A stretch of 6,254 nt of DNA from Lentisphaerota bacterium (GTDB taxonomy: Bacteria > Verrucomicrobiota > Kiritimatiellia > RFP12 > UBA3636), in NCBI GenBank assembly GCA_012511845.1, contig JAAZFF010000120.1, positions 1 to 6,254 of the forward strand, read 5' to 3'. Shown one piece after another: positions 5,211 through 6,254 of this stretch (the first letter of the stretch is position 1; every line of letters starts with the position of its first letter). The position numbers were made by a program, and so were the translations under genes. The notes beneath the pieces were generated by a model that saw only the letters and a program-made list of their open reading frames with translations, ran no database searches and was not told where the DNA came from.

Positions 5211-5221
5211 ATTCTATCATA
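5211..5221 (-). promoter_or_regulatory. Candidate -10 region upstream of the small minus-strand gene
   Basis: On the minus strand two overlapping hexamers, TATGAT (5221-5216) and TAGAAT (5216-5211), each match five of six bases of the -10 consensus. The best -35 candidates 17 bases upstream (CTGATT or TTTAAC) are poor. A start near 5205 would give a leader of about 27 bases to the ATG at 5178. This would let the small gene be transcribed separately from the lipoprotein gene upstream. Confidence 0.3.
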
Positions 5222-5280
5222 AAATGCACGGAAGTTAAATCAGTAATGGCTACAGTTTAATTGCCGTGGAAAAGTAACAC

Positions 5281-5913
5281 TCATCTTTCAGTGTCATCGC
5301 TCCCGCCGATTGCATTCGACAACATCCCCGTAGGCGACCAGTCGGGCTGGCGTGACATGCCTGAAAGAGGCAGACGGATGAATGTATTTGTCCTGTTAAA
5401 TTGGGACGAATACCCTCCAGGCAGACGATTTATATATTCGTAAAAAACCAGCCTGTTGGTGTAGACAACACCTCGCGATACAATGTAGCAATCCGGAGTG
5501 TTGATTTCGACAATGAGATTTGAATCTGCCAGATTGTAAAATCCCATTCGAACACCTTGTAAAGAATCACCATCCGAAGTTGTGGGTAGCCTATTTTCTA
5601 CAAAACCTCCGTACACTTCTCCGCTACGCCAAAATCTCATGTACTGACAGTCTTTCACTATGCCACCACTCCTATTAGTCCACGTGTCCCATAAATAGTA
5701 AATCGCATCGAGATCTAAACCGTTGGAGTCACTTGGTTCTTGCGGAACCACTGAGAACTTTGGTCTCTTTGGATAGATGCGACCTTCAGAAACAGACATC
5801 CAGTATGACGACCACTCCCAATACGTTTTTATCGCGGCGCACCCTGATCCGAATAGCAATATCGCCATAACACCCACCACTATGCAAGTCGAAAAAAATA
5901 TATGTTTGTTCAC
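5281..5913 (-). CDS. Predicted lipoprotein of unknown function, GTG start
   Basis: This 210-residue protein begins MNKHIFF, followed by a hydrophobic segment (5-21) and FGSGC, a lipobox-like end with Cys25 as the likely lipidation site (Gly at -3 is atypical). The mature part starts with an aromatic-rich stretch (TYWEWSSYW, 30-38). From about 90 it shows short strands with turns (YMRFWRSGEVYGG, VRMGFYNLADSNLIVEINT, YIVSRGVVYTNRLVFYEY) that suggest a small beta-barrel or lipocalin-like fold; that is inference from pattern only. Two further cysteines (89 and 132) could form a disulfide. The start codon is GTG at 5913-5911, preceded by AAGGGA two bases upstream, and no better start precedes the signal segment. 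No family is recognised. The gene lies next to the IS element at the right edge, so its promoter may be inside or beside that insertion. Confidence 0.82.
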   Translation of the reverse strand: MNKHIFFSTCIVVGVMAILLFGSGCAAIKTYWEWSSYWMSVSEGRIYPKRPKFSVVPQEPSDSNGLDLDAIYYLWDTWTNRSGGIVKDCQYMRFWRSGEVYGGFVENRLPTTSDGDSLQGVRMGFYNLADSNLIVEINTPDCYIVSRGVVYTNRLVFYEYINRLPGGYSSQFNRTNTFIRLPLSGMSRQPDWSPTGMLSNAIGGSDDTER

Positions 5914-5989
5914 CGTCCCTTATCTGGTGGTGTAACATATTGTCTGTAATTTCACTTCAAGGACAACTATTTGTTCATGTGCCTTGGGT

Positions 5990-6016
5990 CCCGTGGAACC
6001 CGCAGGGTTTTACGGG
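5990..6016. other. GC-rich hairpin upstream of the transposase gene
   Basis: CCCGTGGAACCC (5990-6001) pairs with GGGTTTTACGGG (6005-6016) around the loop GCA. Ten pairs are Watson-Crick; the remaining two are G-U wobble pairs in the plus-strand RNA, so the structure is more stable in that RNA than in its complement. That asymmetry hints that the plus-strand transcript is the selected form. Confidence 0.6.
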
Positions 6017-6028
6017 CAGGCATCATGA

Positions 6029-6048
6029 ACGCCCCCCGCGGGGGGCGT
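6029..6048. repeat. Perfect 20-bp GC palindrome
   Basis: ACG, six C, GC, six G, CGT reads identically on both strands and would form a very stable hairpin or cruciform. It lies 12 bases after the previous hairpin and 82 bases before the transposase ATG. A smaller inverted pair (GCAAA and TTTGC, 6050-6060) follows directly. No T-run follows on the plus strand. In a transposable element such a structure could block read-through transcription from flanking DNA, as known for some other IS families; its role here is inference. Confidence 0.75.
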
Positions 6049-6130
6049 CGCAAAATTTGCCTTGAAAGTAAGCGGATCATGCCTGAACCTTATTGTTTTT
6101 TACACAACAAACAAAAGAAAGGAAAAGGAC

Positions 6131-6254
6131 ATGACCCACGAGATAGAATCTACAACTATGGATAGAATTTTGCAACCCCTGATTGATAACGGTTTTGACG
6201 GTATTGGAGATGTCGTCCAAGCACTACTGAACTCTGCGATGCTCATTGAACGTG
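6131..6254 (+). CDS. IS256 (mutator) family transposase, N-terminal fragment
   Basis: The frame runs from the ATG to the window edge without a stop, giving 41 residues. The start MTHEIESTTMDRIL and the phrase GFDGIGDVVQALLNSAMLIER match the N-terminal pattern I know from IS256-family transposases, where a helix ending in N-x-AM-x-IER precedes the LGAxPYER segment, which would fall just outside. The DDE catalytic residues are also outside the window, so intactness cannot be judged. A purine-rich leader (AAAGGAAAAGGAC) supplies the ribosome-binding site. The enzyme would move its own element by a DDE, copy-paste type mechanism. The terminal inverted repeat and target duplication could not be located. 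Confidence 0.8.
   Translation, partial: MTHEIESTTMDRILQPLIDNGFDGIGDVVQALLNSAMLIER

Larger units (their letters stand above)
5914..6130. mobile_element. Presumed left-end region of the IS256-family element
   Basis: This 217-bp non-coding stretch separates the GTG of the minus-strand lipoprotein gene from the transposase ATG. It must contain the element's left terminus, because IS256-type elements carry only a short leader before the transposase, but the boundary is not visible without the right end. It contains the two hairpins listed separately. It also holds two interleaved 7-base inverted pairs: TTCAAGG (5956-5962) with CCTTGAA (6060-6066), and CAGGCAT (6017-6023) with ATGCCTG (6079-6085). 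Confidence 0.45.

Noticed and set aside
6029..6048. Classical intrinsic terminator
   Set aside because: The stem is ideal but neither strand has a T-run right after it, so it is recorded as a palindrome with an unknown role.
5971..6165. Plus-strand 64-codon frame across the GC palindrome
   Set aside because: It translates both hairpins, overlaps the transposase start in another frame and has an Arg/Gly/Pro composition derived from the palindrome.

Overview
The window is most likely chromosomal DNA from an uncultured or little-studied bacterium. The protein types point to the Planctomycetota-Verrucomicrobiota-Lentisphaerota/Kiritimatiellota (PVC) group. They are a membrane-anchored prenyltransferase/squalene-oxidase-repeat protein, a zinc-ribbon plus two-helix membrane protein, several orphan lipoproteins, and short 6-7 bp tandem arrays between genes. 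This placement is inferred from style and remembered family distribution; there is no rRNA or other phylogenetic marker here.

Layout. Bases 1-83 may hold the last codons of a plus-strand gene. Bases 84-456 carry no convincing gene but contain a composite repeat block: four heptamers, seven hexamers, an imperfect direct repeat on either side, and an imperfect stem-loop. A tight minus-strand operon follows, read from right to left: a Cys/His-cluster lipoprotein (2817-2302), a beta-lactamase-family serine hydrolase (2296-1247) and a zinc-ribbon two-helix membrane protein (1221-457). The gaps are 5 and 25 bp. An AT-rich divergent intergenic region (2818-3013) with a thrice-repeated AACGATT motif separates the operon from a plus-strand gene (3014-4711). 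That gene encodes a 565-residue single-pass membrane protein with a periplasmic alpha/alpha-toroid (QW-repeat) domain. It converges on a small minus-strand gene of unknown function (5178-4738), with a perfect 9-bp-arm palindrome in the 26-bp gap. A minus-strand lipoprotein gene with a GTG start (5913-5281) lies upstream of that small gene.

The right edge (from 6131) enters a transposase whose first 41 residues resemble the IS256 (mutator) family. Two strong hairpins lie in its 5' flank, one of them a perfect 20-bp GC palindrome. The left end of the element cannot be fixed because the right end is outside the window.

How the genes relate. The only clear operon is the three-gene minus-strand set. 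Two of its products are envelope proteins, while the enzyme between them has no visible export signal. No enzyme pathway can be assembled from the window. No classical defence, CRISPR or toxin-antitoxin system was recognised. The less ordinary material is the membrane toroid protein with its DxDDTS motif, the Cys/His lipoprotein operon, and the structured repeat DNA at both ends.
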